Notes: generated by a model not told the origin, from the sequence alone. DNA of 46,885 nt from Deltaproteobacteria bacterium (GCA_002753725.1 PEAL01000003.1:1-46885), one strand, 5' to 3'. Counted from the first letter of the stretch, positions 1 to 7,899 are shown. A program made the numbers and translations.

Positions 1-76
1 AAATAAGGTTGATTATGACAATCAACGTATCTGGGAATAAAAACACTTCAAGTCCCGCAAGGGACGACAGAAAATA

Positions 77-98
77 GCCTGGGGTTTCAACCCCAGGC
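77..98. repeat. Perfect 8-bp palindrome
   Basis: Arms GCCTGGGG (77-84) and CCCCAGGC (91-98) flank a 6-base loop. This is one of several GC-rich hairpins in an otherwise AT-rich leader. No T-tract follows, so it is not a typical rho-independent terminator. Confidence 0.75.
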
Positions 99-123
99 GG
101 ACGTACAATTGCAGGTGGTCGTG

Positions 124-143
124 CTTAACCTGACGGCTATGGG
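124..143 (+). repeat. Dispersed 20-bp repeat, left copy
   Basis: The 20-mer CTTAACCTGACGGCTATGGG recurs at 3843-3862 in inverted orientation with a single mismatch. The two copies bracket the response regulator/transporter block (333-3756). A shared 20-mer with one mismatch inside two otherwise palindrome-rich segments points to members of one repeat family. Confidence 0.65.
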
Positions 144-238
144 CTAAAGCCGATTGAAAGCCCTCGGTTACAGACTTCAGCAACTTTTGCGCAAAGAAAT
201 GTCCGACTTTTTGGGAATGCGCCCATTTTTCTGTAACT

Positions 239-258
239 CCCAAAGCTAAAGCTTTGGG
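239..258. repeat. Perfect 8-bp palindrome upstream of the first gene
   Basis: Arms CCCAAAGC (239-246) and GCTTTGGG (251-258) with a 4-base loop. It lies about 75 bases before the first start codon and could form a hairpin in a leader transcript or belong to the repeat element. Confidence 0.7.
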
Positions 259-332
259 ACGCCACTCTAAAATGGGGAACTTATTTTTCGAGCATTCAAA
301 TATAAAAACTCAAACAAACAAAGGAGTTAATC

Positions 333-788
333 ATGGATAAAATGAAAATAATGCTGGTCGATGATGAAGATAGATTTTTAGAAACGACCGCAAAACTGTT
401 AACCAAAAAAGGTATCGACGTTGTCACCGCAAACAGCGGTGTAAAAGCCCTGGAAATACTGCTCGCACAGGAAATTCATATTGTTATTCTGGATGTTAAA
501 ATGCCGGGCATGGATGGTATTGAAACCCTCAAACAAATCAAAGCAAAATATCCGCTGGTGGAAGTGATCATGCTGACCGGACACGGAACCATGGACTCTG
601 CCATCGATGGTTTGAAATCGGGTGCATGCGATTATCTTATCAAACCGACAGATATTTCGCTTCTGATTCATTGCGCAGAAACAGCGTTTCAAAAACGTCA
701 GATTCTGGATGAAAAAATTCGCATGGCACAAAGTAGAAATTTTATGAAATCACCAAGAGAAATCATTAAAAATAAGCCTTTGGCATAA
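333..788 (+). CDS. Single-domain response regulator (receiver only)
   Basis: This 151-residue protein is a stand-alone CheY-like receiver. Visible residues are the acidic pair D10-D11, the phospho-acceptor D54 in a VILDVKMPGMDG context, T82 in MLTGHG and K104 in LIKPTD, which is the full set for phosphorylation. No output domain follows; the last 30 residues are polar and basic. The start is an ATG with AAGGAG at 321-326, six bases upstream. It is 31 bases ahead of a second response regulator and probably co-transcribed with it and the transporter, so it may act in a phosphorelay controlling transport. The partner kinase is not in the window. Confidence 0.93.
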   Translation: MDKMKIMLVDDEDRFLETTAKLLTKKGIDVVTANSGVKALEILLAQEIHIVILDVKMPGMDGIETLKQIKAKYPLVEVIMLTGHGTMDSAIDGLKSGACDYLIKPTDISLLIHCAETAFQKRQILDEKIRMAQSRNFMKSPREIIKNKPLA

Positions 789-819
789 ACGTATTAATCA
801 CCCAAAAAGGAGGTTTGAT

Positions 820-1722
820 ATGCGTCCGAAAATTAAAGTCTTGATGGTGGACGATGAAGACAAATTCAGGGAAACCAGTTCGAAAATTCTTGAACGTAAA
901 GGTTTTCAGACAACGATGGCAGCAAACGGAGAAGAAGCGATTCGTATTATTGAAAAAGATCCTCAAGATGTGGTTGTGTTGGATATAAAAATGCCAGGTA
1001 TGGATGGACACACGGTGTTGTCAAAATTAAAAAGCATTGCCCCTGACACCCGTGTGATCATGCTAACCGGACATGGTGGCCAGGTGTCTGCCAAGATTTC
1101 TTTGGAACTGGGTGCTTTTGATTATCTCAATAAACCCTGTGATATTGATCTTCTGGCAACAAAAATCAAAAATGCCGTTGAATCTGGTAATCAGAACATA
1201 AGGAGTGAAAAACAGGTCAGAGATATCATGATTCATATTTCTGATTATACAACAATTACAGAAGATAAAACCATCAAAGAAGCCATCCTTCATTTGATGA
1301 GATCGTTTGATAGTGTGCTTTCCAGCAGCAAGCTTTTAAAAATAGGCCATCGATCCATTCTTGTTTTTGATCAAAAAAATGAAAAGTTGACAGGAATACT
1401 CAGTATTGTGGATTTGATTGGGGCACTTAGACCCGCCTATCTCAGCATGCCTAAACCATCGATGGCTGAAAGTATTCAATATTCTCCCATGTTCTGGTCG
1501 GGACTGTTTACATCCCAGGCCCAAAGTATGGGGAAAATGCTGGTGAGCGATATCATGTCTGAAGAAATTCCTTATGTCCAGGAAGATACCAATTTAATGG
1601 AACTTGCGGATATCATGTATCAAAAACAGATCAGACGAATGATTGTTTTAAGTGGCAGGGACATTGTCGGTGTGGTGCGGGAACAGGAATTATTTTTTGA
1701 GATTGCCAATACGATTATTTAA
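820..1722 (+). CDS. Response regulator with C-terminal CBS domain pair
   Basis: This 300-residue protein has an N-terminal receiver (about 1-120; D11-D12, phospho-acceptor D55, T83, K105) followed by two CBS-type segments at roughly 132-205 and 240-298. The receiver resembles that of the preceding gene (shared KMPGMDG and MLTGHG contexts), suggesting tandem duplication. CBS pairs usually bind adenine nucleotides, so this protein may combine phosphorylation and nucleotide sensing; that is inference. It has no DNA-binding domain. A strong AAAAAGGAGGT stretch precedes the ATG. The transporter gene begins 17 bases after its stop, so translational coupling is likely. Confidence 0.9.
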   Translation: MRPKIKVLMVDDEDKFRETSSKILERKGFQTTMAANGEEAIRIIEKDPQDVVVLDIKMPGMDGHTVLSKLKSIAPDTRVIMLTGHGGQVSAKISLELGAFDYLNKPCDIDLLATKIKNAVESGNQNIRSEKQVRDIMIHISDYTTITEDKTIKEAILHLMRSFDSVLSSSKLLKIGHRSILVFDQKNEKLTGILSIVDLIGALRPAYLSMPKPSMAESIQYSPMFWSGLFTSQAQSMGKMLVSDIMSEEIPYVQEDTNLMELADIMYQKQIRRMIVLSGRDIVGVVREQELFFEIANTII

Positions 1723-1739
1723 CTGTGAAGGAGAAAAAA

Positions 1740-3593
1740 ATGAAATCGTCAAAAACAAAAAAAATAACCGGATATGATAAATATGTGGATTGGAAAATTT
1801 TTTCCATCCCTGTTATCCTGTTTTTTATCGTACTTGTGCTACCAACTCCTTATGGCATGAAAGATGTGGGCATGGAATACCAGGTTGGCCCTCAGGCGGT
1901 TATTTCAACATTAACCCTGGAGCTTTTCCAGAAGAACAGTGCTGATGCCGAGCAATGGCAGATTCTTTGTGCCAACATTATGGAACAAAACATGAAAATG
2001 GGCGCTTTAAGCAAGGATCGATTTTTAAAACGCACAATCAGTTGGTGCAGACAATACCAGATACCGGTTGATGAGATCAATCTGAAGAAAGCACAGGCCT
2101 ATGTTAAAGATCAATTAACGAGTGAAAGCTATGAAAAGGTCATGGTGAATGCATTAAAATTTCAAAAACAGGGCCTGACCTATGAATCCTTGTCTGAAAA
2201 GGATAAAATTCTTGCCGATAAAGGTGCATGGCAGATCAAGGTGTCCATCGCCATGACAATTTTTGTCGTGCTTTGTTTTTTAACCGAATGTATTCCACTT
2301 CCAGGCGTGGCCTTTTGTATTGGATTGATTCTTGTTTTCAGCGGTGTCGTGCCTCGAACAATGGTGGCTCAACTCTATTGGAGTGACGCTTGCTGGTTTA
2401 TCATGGGAAGCCTGATGTTTGCGGCTGCCTTTGTGAAAACAGGTGTTGACAAGCGCGTTTGCCTGATGATGTTCCGAAAGTTGGCCGTGCCAAATATTAA
2501 ATGGATTACACTTATTTTTTTCGTTATCATCAGTCCGTTGGCATCGTTTATTTCAGACCATGCACTGGCAGCAATGTTTTTACCCATTGGGATGTTGCTC
2601 TATCAAAACAGTCTTTCAAAAGAAACCCCTGAAGATCCTGAACTTGCCAAAATGCTGATGATTTCCATTGCCCTTGCCTGTAATATCGGTGGTCCAGGAG
2701 CGCCCTCAGGTGGTGCGCGAAATGTCATCATGATGACTTATCTTTCCGATATGTTTGGTTATGATATCGGTTACTTTCAGTGGATGACCTATTGTTTTCC
2801 ATTTGTCCTTGTGATGATTCCCATAACCTGGATTGTACTCAATATGAGCTTCAAACCCAAAATTCATTCCCTGGCTCCGGCAATGAATCATTTAAAAAAC
2901 GAAATTAATAAAATGGGCGGATGGAGCTGGAAACAGAAAGTGTCGCTGGTCATTTTTGTGGTCATGGTTTTTGGCTGGTTTACAGAAAAATCATTTTATA
3001 GTTTAGGCATTTATCCCGTTCGTTTGGGAATTGGTGTTATTGCTGTTGCCGGTGCGGTGGCTTATCTGTTGACCGGTGTGGTCAACTGGAGAGATTATCA
3101 GGAAAAAGTGGACTGGGGAGTTGTGTGGTTATATGCCGGTGCAATCATTTTTGGTAGAACGCTTGACACAACCGGCGCTGCATACTGGATGGCAAGAAGT
3201 GTTCTGGATTTACTGGCACCATTGAATATGGACAGCGGTATTTCGCTCATGGTGGTATCAAACAGTTTAACTGCTGGTTTAACCAATCTTATGGCTGATG
3301 GTCCTGCAGCAGCGGCAGTGGGGCCTGTTGCATTGAATCTTGCTGCCATTGCACATCCAGGAACAATCTTTCTGCCATTTATGGCAATGGCAACCGCGAT
3401 TGCATCTTCATTTGCCTATTGTTTGATTATCGGAACGCCGCCCAATGCAATTGTCTATGCCAGTGGTTATCTGGAACCTAAAGATTATCTAAGAGCCGGC
3501 ATCCCATTGTTTATCATTGCCAATGTCATTTTATTTCTTTTGAGTGCGGTCTATTGGGTTTGGAAAGGATTTGGATCATTGCCTGGATTTTAA
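1740..3593 (+). CDS. SLC13/DASS-type anion transporter with a large extracytoplasmic loop
   Basis: This is a polytopic membrane protein of 617 residues with the divalent anion:sodium symporter layout. After the first membrane segment (about 19-36) comes a soluble stretch of roughly 130 residues, then the conserved transporter core from about residue 170. The second half keeps the hallmark GTPPNA at 565-570. The family SNT motifs appear replaced, by SDH (272-274) and ADG (519-521), and the first GTPPN equivalent reads GGARN (324-328). I chose the ATG at 1740 rather than an in-frame GTG at 1725 because AAGGAG (1728-1733) sits six bases before the ATG. Substrate is unknown; sulfate or a dicarboxylate would be typical of the family. 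Confidence 0.85.
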   Translation: MKSSKTKKITGYDKYVDWKIFSIPVILFFIVLVLPTPYGMKDVGMEYQVGPQAVISTLTLELFQKNSADAEQWQILCANIMEQNMKMGALSKDRFLKRTISWCRQYQIPVDEINLKKAQAYVKDQLTSESYEKVMVNALKFQKQGLTYESLSEKDKILADKGAWQIKVSIAMTIFVVLCFLTECIPLPGVAFCIGLILVFSGVVPRTMVAQLYWSDACWFIMGSLMFAAAFVKTGVDKRVCLMMFRKLAVPNIKWITLIFFVIISPLASFISDHALAAMFLPIGMLLYQNSLSKETPEDPELAKMLMISIALACNIGGPGAPSGGARNVIMMTYLSDMFGYDIGYFQWMTYCFPFVLVMIPITWIVLNMSFKPKIHSLAPAMNHLKNEINKMGGWSWKQKVSLVIFVVMVFGWFTEKSFYSLGIYPVRLGIGVIAVAGAVAYLLTGVVNWRDYQEKVDWGVVWLYAGAIIFGRTLDTTGAAYWMARSVLDLLAPLNMDSGISLMVVSNSLTAGLTNLMADGPAAAAVGPVALNLAAIAHPGTIFLPFMAMATAIASSFAYCLIIGTPPNAIVYASGYLEPKDYLRAGIPLFIIANVILFLLSAVYWVWKGFGSLPGF

Positions 3594-3609
3594 AACAGGA
3601 GCTGAAAAC

Positions 3610-3756
3610 ATGAGACTTTTGAAAAAGTTGAAATACTATTTTCCAACAATTAAAGGGCGAACATATTTTTCCAAACAAACAGAAAGAAATATGTTTTTTA
3701 TATTAACCTTGATTATGCTGGTAATAGGCGTCTTATCCAGTCTGGAAATCATCTGA
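3610..3756 (+). CDS. Small single-span membrane protein
   Basis: This short gene encodes 48 residues: a basic, amphipathic N-terminus (MRLLKKLKYYF) and one hydrophobic segment near residues 28-46 ending close to the C-terminus. AGGAG at 3597-3601 lies eight bases before the ATG, and the gene starts 16 bases after the transporter stop, so it looks like the last gene of that operon. I recognise no family. By position it could be an accessory subunit of the transporter; that is inference. Confidence 0.6.
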   Translation: MRLLKKLKYYFPTIKGRTYFSKQTERNMFFILTLIMLVIGVLSSLEII

Positions 3757-3842
3757 TTGAAGAATGAACAAATGGGGATATCTTCCGGCTTCCGACATAA
3801 GGCGGGACACTCAGTTCGCTCCCAGGCTCTGCCCGGGCAGGC

Positions 3843-3862
3843 CCCATAGCCGTCAGGCTAAG
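3843..3862 (-). repeat. Dispersed 20-bp repeat, right copy (inverted)
   Basis: The reverse complement reads CTTAGCCTGACGGCTATGGG and differs from 124-143 at one base. It lies in a GC-rich intergenic segment (about 3780-3960) between convergent genes, next to two larger palindromes. Confidence 0.65.
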
Positions 3863-3879
3863 AGCAAACTCGCGCTACT

Positions 3880-3910
3880 GCTCGTTCCCAGGCAGAGCCT
3901 GGGAACGAGC
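3880..3910. repeat. Perfect 14-bp palindrome
   Basis: Arms GCTCGTTCCCAGGC (3880-3893) and GCCTGGGAACGAGC (3897-3910) enclose a 3-base loop. This resembles palindromic intergenic repeats seen in many environmental bacterial genomes (recalled, not searched). It lies between convergent transcription units and may help end transcription, but no T-tract follows. Confidence 0.8.
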
Positions 3911-3934
3911 AAACCTATGTCCGAGAACGTGTAG

Positions 3935-3956
3935 GGGCAGGCCCCAGTGCCTGCCC
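3935..3956. repeat. GC-rich palindrome in convergent intergenic region
   Basis: Arms GGGCAGGC (3935-3942) and GCCTGCCC (3949-3956) with a 6-base loop. The 12-mer GGGCAGGCCCCA also occurs at 3835-3846, so the region is a small nest of related repeats immediately downstream of dxs. Confidence 0.7.
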
Positions 3957-3986
3957 TTGAACAATAATCGAAAACGAACCTATGTT

Positions 3987-5867
3987 CTATTTCCCTAATA
4001 TCATCTGCAATGCACAGGCAACAATATGGCTGGCTGTAATGCCAAATTTATTTTTCAGTTGTTCCTGTGAACCATGAGGTATGAACTGATCAGGTAATCC
4101 AATCCGCCGGCATTTTATTGGTGGGGCATCATGGTCAGAAAGAAATTCCAATATTGCACTGCCAAAGCCTCCTTCTCGTGAATTATCCTCAATGGTAATA
4201 ATATTGGAATGTTTTTCAATCAGTGGCAATAACATTTCAGGATCCAGAGGTTTTACAAAGCGACAATTTACAATGGTTGGATCGATTTTATGTTCAAGGA
4301 GCTGTTTGCGAGCAATAATTGCTTCATGAACCGTGTGTCCGATGGCTAAAATCAAGATATCTTGTCCATGAGCCAATAGTTGAGGTTGACCGATTGGGAT
4401 TGGAATGAAAGGATCATCTGTTGGGCCACCTTGTCCCTTTCCTCTTGGATATCTCAAAGCGATAGGACCATCGTGCTGAATGGCTGTATACAACATGTGC
4501 CGCAGTTCATTTTCATCCTTGGGAGCCATTACAACCATATTTGGAAGATGACGCAGATACGATAAATCAAACTGGCCATGATGCGTGGGTCCATCCTGAC
4601 CGACAATCCCGCCACGATCAATAGCAAACACAACGGGTAAAGCATCCAGACAAACATCGTGTATGATTTGATCGTATGCCCGCTGTAAAAACGTTGAATA
4701 GATTGCAACGACAGGCTTTAAGCCTTCAGCTGCCATTCCTGCCGCAAATGTGACACCATGTTGTTCTGCAATGCCCACATCAAAAAAACGAGTGGGAAAT
4801 CGCTCGGCAAATTTTACCAGCCCTGTGCCTTCTGGCATGGCTGCTGTCACAGCAACTATTTTATCATCTTTTTCCGCCAGTTCAATCAACGTTTGGCCAA
4901 AGACACTTGTATATGTGGGAATTTTTTTTGAAGATAATGTTTGGGCTGTGCCATTTTGAACATCAAAGGAACTTACACCATGAAAATAAACTGGATTTTT
5001 TTCAGCAGGTTCATAACCTTTCCCTTTTGTGGTCATAATATGCAAAAGCACGGGTTCTTCATGATCTCGAATATTTTTTAAAATGCGAATCAAATGTTTC
5101 AAATGATGACCATTGATGGGGCCAAAATAATCAAAATTAAAGGCTTCAAAAAGCATACCTGGAGTAATAAACGTTTTAAAGGTATCTTCACTTCGTTTAG
5201 CAAACTTATATACGGGTAGACCTATGCGAGGAATGGATTTTAGAAATTCTCCGATACCATGTTTAATATTTTGTGGAAATTTATGTGACAGTTTCCGGCT
5301 TAAAAAGGATGATATGGCGCCCACATTTTGAGAAATGGACATGTCGTTATCGTTTAAAATAACAATTAAATCTTTATGAATATCTCCGGCCTGATTCAAT
5401 CCCTCGTAAGCCAATCCGGCAGTCATGGAACCATCACCAATGACAGCAATCGTTTTTGAATGTCGGCCGGTCAAATGTTTTGCACAGCTCATTCCCAAAG
5501 CTGCTGAAATTGATGTTGAACTGTGCCCAGTGCTAAAGGCATCATAGTCACTTTCATTCCGACGGATAAATCCTGACATCCCGTTTAACTGCCTGAGGGT
5601 ATGAAATTGTTCCTGACGTCCTGTCAGAATTTTATGGGCATAGCTCTGATGCCCAACATCCCAGATAATCGTATCACGAGGTGTATCGAACACATAATGC
5701 AAGGCAATGGTCAGCTCAACGACACCGAGGCTTGAAGCAAGATGACCACCGGTTTGAGACACTGTTTTGACAATCATGTCACGGATCTCAGCAGCTAAAA
5801 CCGGTAAGAGCGAAATATTCAAGTTTTTTAAATCGTCCGGGGTTTGAACGAGTTGTAAGCATTTCAT
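3987..5867 (-). CDS. dxs: 1-deoxy-D-xylulose-5-phosphate synthase
   Basis: This thiamine-diphosphate enzyme condenses pyruvate and glyceraldehyde 3-phosphate, the first step of the MEP isoprenoid pathway, in the cytoplasm. At 626 residues it has the normal length. Visible features are the N-terminal GGHLASSLG (40-48), the ThDP/Mg motif GDGSMTAG (144-151) with the distal NDN (172-174), the catalytic-glutamate context DVGIAEQHG, and the conserved DRGGIVGQDGPTHHG segment near residue 430. The ATG has no strong Shine-Dalgarno. The gene stands alone, with no other isoprenoid genes beside it. Its 3' end abuts the palindromic repeat region. Confidence 0.97.
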   Translation of the reverse strand: MKCLQLVQTPDDLKNLNISLLPVLAAEIRDMIVKTVSQTGGHLASSLGVVELTIALHYVFDTPRDTIIWDVGHQSYAHKILTGRQEQFHTLRQLNGMSGFIRRNESDYDAFSTGHSSTSISAALGMSCAKHLTGRHSKTIAVIGDGSMTAGLAYEGLNQAGDIHKDLIVILNDNDMSISQNVGAISSFLSRKLSHKFPQNIKHGIGEFLKSIPRIGLPVYKFAKRSEDTFKTFITPGMLFEAFNFDYFGPINGHHLKHLIRILKNIRDHEEPVLLHIMTTKGKGYEPAEKNPVYFHGVSSFDVQNGTAQTLSSKKIPTYTSVFGQTLIELAEKDDKIVAVTAAMPEGTGLVKFAERFPTRFFDVGIAEQHGVTFAAGMAAEGLKPVVAIYSTFLQRAYDQIIHDVCLDALPVVFAIDRGGIVGQDGPTHHGQFDLSYLRHLPNMVVMAPKDENELRHMLYTAIQHDGPIALRYPRGKGQGGPTDDPFIPIPIGQPQLLAHGQDILILAIGHTVHEAIIARKQLLEHKIDPTIVNCRFVKPLDPEMLLPLIEKHSNIITIEDNSREGGFGSAILEFLSDHDAPPIKCRRIGLPDQFIPHGSQEQLKNKFGITASHIVACALQMILGK

Positions 5868-5918
5868 AAGAAAGTCCCACTATTCAATAAAATTCTATAA
5901 CATTTTCGATAGGTTATA

Positions 5919-5944
5919 TAGAGATGTTGCATGAAACGTCTCTA
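5919..5944. repeat. 10-bp inverted repeat with GTTGCATG core
   Basis: Arms TAGAGATGTT (5919-5928) and AACGTCTCTA (5935-5944) pair across ten positions with one T/G mismatch, which would be a G-U wobble in RNA. The TAGAGACGTTGCATG-like core resembles palindromic repeats scattered in other prokaryotic genomes (from memory, not searched). Confidence 0.6.
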
Positions 5945-6135
5945 CAAAAACAATTGATATAAATCATCCAAGCATGGATACATTCTTTTCTAAAAATCAC
6001 AGGGTATGTATGGATTGTCGTACACTCGTACGAACCTGCGGGTATCATTTTTAAAATCGATGTTTACGTATCAACAGTTCAATAGAAAGTCCAGTTAAAT
6101 TACTTGAGGTGGACGAAGATGTCCATTAAAAAAAC

Positions 6136-6163
6136 TTGACATGATTAATTAACAAAATATAAT
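6136..6163 (+). promoter_or_regulatory. Near-consensus sigma-70 promoter of gltX
   Basis: TTGACA (6136-6141) and TATAAT (6158-6163) are both perfect consensus boxes with a 16-base spacer. The gltX start codon is about 40 bases downstream. This is the cleanest promoter in the window. Confidence 0.8.
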
Positions 6164-6204
6164 AATCAATTTTTTTCAATACAAAGTACTGAGGAATAAA
6201 ATTC

Positions 6205-7704
6205 ATGAATAACACCATACGAACAAGAATAGCACCATCTCCAACGGGTAGTCCCCATGTCGGGACAATATATTTGTCTCTTTTTAATTATGTTTTTGCC
6301 AAAACCCAACAGGGTAAATTTATATTAAGAATAGAAGACACCGACAGAGAACGATCAACCAAAAAGTCTGAAGATGAAATAGTGTCATCGCTAAAATGGT
6401 CCGGCATTTCCTGGGATGAAGGTCCTGATATTGGCGGGCCTTACGGTCCTTACAGACAAAGTGAACGCACTGAAATATATAAAAAATATTGCAATATATT
6501 GCTTGAAAAAAAGGCGGCTTATTACTGTTTCTGTACACCCGAACGTATAGACAGTATCAGAAAAGAACAAATGAAAAATAAAGCGCCTGTTGTCAAATAT
6601 GATGGACATTGTCAGCATCTGTCAGAAGAAGAGATTCAGGAAAAGCTTTCGAACAATACTCCCTATGTGGTTCGAATGACCGTTCCAAAAACCGGGACAT
6701 GCTGCATTCGGGATTTGTTAAGAGGAAATATTGAAATCAATTATGATCAGGTGGATGAGCAAATTTTGATGAAATCAGATGGCTTTCCAACGTATCATCT
6801 GGCCAGTGTCGTTGATGATCACCTGATGAACATATCGCATATTATCAGGGGTGAGGAATGGATTCCATCTACGCCGAAACATATTTTACTGTACGACTAT
6901 TTTGGATGGACACCACCTGTTTTTTGCCATTTTCCACTTCTCAGAAATGCTGATAAATCAAAACTATCAAAAAGAAAAAATCCCACTTCAGTCAGTTTTT
7001 ATCGTCGATTAGGAATACTTCCGGAGGTTCTTTTAAATTATCTTGGCTTGATGGGCTGGGCGATGCCTGGTGGTGATGAAATGTTTACCTTACAGGAGAT
7101 GATGGAGAACTTTGATATAAACAGAATGTCTTTATCGGGTCCGATATTTGATATTGATAAGTTAACATGGCTGAATGCAAAATATATCAGAGAAAAATTA
7201 ACAAAAGAAGATATTTTAAAGCATTTAAAAGCCTGGCAATTCAATGATGATTACTTGCTGAGTGTTATTGATTTATTACAGGGAAGACTCAACCTTTTAT
7301 CAGATTTTATTCCCATAACATCTCCCATGTTCAGCGGAATGCCAGAATATGATAAAAAACTCTTATTACAAGAGAATCTCTCTGAAGAAGACCTGAAAAC
7401 AATCCTGCATACCACATTATGGGCTATGGAGCAGTTAACTCACTGGAATAAAGATCATTTGTATAAATTGTTCAATCAGTTAGCAGATCATCATTCCATG
7501 AAATTAAAAATATTCAGTCGAATTTTTTACATTGTTCTTACTGGAAAAGAGATATCCTTACCCTTGTTCGATTCTATGGAAGTATTGGGCAGCGATATGT
7601 GCCGTCAGCGGATCATTTATGGCATCAATCAACTGGGGGGGCCGCTGGGTAAGAAAAAACTTCAAAAACTCGAAAGTAAGTTGCAATCTCTTAAACTTTT
7701 TTGA
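6205..7704 (+). CDS. gltX: Glutamyl-tRNA synthetase
   Basis: This class I aminoacyl-tRNA synthetase attaches glutamate to tRNA-Glu. The HIGH-type motif lies in PSPTGSPHVGT (11-21), and the KMSKS-type motif appears as SKLSKRK with K253-R257. The length of 499 residues fits bacterial GluRS. The ATG is preceded by GAGGA and the strong promoter at 6136-6163. The C-terminal anticodon-binding region is less conserved, so I cannot tell whether it is discriminating or can also charge tRNA-Gln. A possible terminator follows at 7726-7746. Confidence 0.96.
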   Translation: MNNTIRTRIAPSPTGSPHVGTIYLSLFNYVFAKTQQGKFILRIEDTDRERSTKKSEDEIVSSLKWSGISWDEGPDIGGPYGPYRQSERTEIYKKYCNILLEKKAAYYCFCTPERIDSIRKEQMKNKAPVVKYDGHCQHLSEEEIQEKLSNNTPYVVRMTVPKTGTCCIRDLLRGNIEINYDQVDEQILMKSDGFPTYHLASVVDDHLMNISHIIRGEEWIPSTPKHILLYDYFGWTPPVFCHFPLLRNADKSKLSKRKNPTSVSFYRRLGILPEVLLNYLGLMGWAMPGGDEMFTLQEMMENFDINRMSLSGPIFDIDKLTWLNAKYIREKLTKEDILKHLKAWQFNDDYLLSVIDLLQGRLNLLSDFIPITSPMFSGMPEYDKKLLLQENLSEEDLKTILHTTLWAMEQLTHWNKDHLYKLFNQLADHHSMKLKIFSRIFYIVLTGKEISLPLFDSMEVLGSDMCRQRIIYGINQLGGPLGKKKLQKLESKLQSLKLF

Positions 7705-7725
7705 TTGAAAACGTTTTTCATAGAG

Positions 7726-7746
7726 GGTTTGCGTAAACCATTTTTT
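7726..7746 (+). terminator. Possible rho-independent terminator of gltX
   Basis: A small hairpin, GGTTT (7726-7730) and AAACC (7735-7739) with a 4-base loop, is followed by ATTTTTT. The stem is only five pairs, so it would be weak. It also lies just beyond the 3' end of the opposing tRNA gene. Confidence 0.4.
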
Positions 7747-7756
7747 GAGGCAGGTT

Positions 7757-7854
7757 TGGCGGAAGTGCATGGGAATCGAACCCACCCGGGACGGTTTTAG
7801 CGCCCCACACCGGATTTGAAGTCCGGGAGCCCCACCAGTGAGCCTGGCACTTCC
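7757..7854 (-). tRNA. selC: tRNA-Sec (anticodon TCA), CCA encoded
   Basis: On the minus strand this 98-base gene has the 8-bp acceptor stem GGAAGTGC/GCACTTCC typical of bacterial tRNA-Sec. It also has an anticodon stem-loop CCGGA-CTTCAAA-TCCGG with anticodon TCA (7817-7819), a long variable arm and a T-loop containing TTCGA. A discriminator G and encoded CCA occupy 7757-7760. The match to the Escherichia coli tRNA-Sec pattern is close, including the CTTCCGCCA end. It implies that the organism decodes UGA as selenocysteine and should also carry selA, selB and selD, none of which are here. It lies antisense between gltX and the peptidase gene. Confidence 0.95.
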
Positions 7855-7869
7855 ATCAAAAAAAGAGCC

Positions 7870-7899
7870 ATATTATTTCAGGGAGGTTGTGTTTGTCAA
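7870..7899 (-). promoter_or_regulatory. Probable promoter of the tRNA-Sec gene
   Basis: On the minus strand TTGACA (7894-7899) is a perfect -35 box. A TAATAT -10 box (7870-7875) follows after an 18-base spacer, about 15 bases before the tRNA 5' end. The -35 box overlaps the first codons of the plus-strand peptidase gene, so the two genes share control sequence. Confidence 0.55.

Larger units (their letters stand above)
1..332. other. Left intergenic region rich in short palindromes
   Basis: I see no convincing gene in this stretch; the one reading frame of any length (about 73 codons, minus strand) runs through palindromes and resembles no family. It holds a series of perfect or near-perfect inverted repeats: 8-14/20-26, 52-56/61-65, 77-84/91-98, 134-138/148-152 and 239-246/251-258. 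It looks like a dispersed-repeat or MITE-like non-coding segment. The last 70 bases before the first gene are AT-rich and contain a TATAAA at 301-306 without a good -35 box. Confidence 0.6.
5868..6204. other. Divergent intergenic region between dxs and gltX
   Basis: I see no coding potential in these 337 bases. They contain a palindrome at 5919-5944, smaller inverted repeats at 6018-6023/6028-6033 and 6110-6114/6121-6125, and the near-consensus promoter of gltX at 6136-6163. The ribosome binding site GAGGA (6191-6195) lies nine bases before the gltX ATG. Confidence 0.6.

Noticed and set aside
22..243. 73-codon minus-strand open frame at the left end
   Set aside because: It runs through several palindromes of a repeat-like region and resembles no protein family.
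1725..1739. GTG at 1725 as start of the transporter
   Set aside because: The codons between it and the ATG at 1740 are the ribosome binding site itself (AAGGAG followed by A-rich sequence).
3880..3910. Strong terminator for the transporter operon
   Set aside because: The palindrome is strong but lacks a T-tract on either strand and matches a dispersed intergenic repeat style better.
7757..7854. tRNA-Sec gene as an integration site for a mobile element
   Set aside because: No integrase, no direct repeat of the tRNA 3' end and no element-like genes flank it; housekeeping genes lie on both sides.
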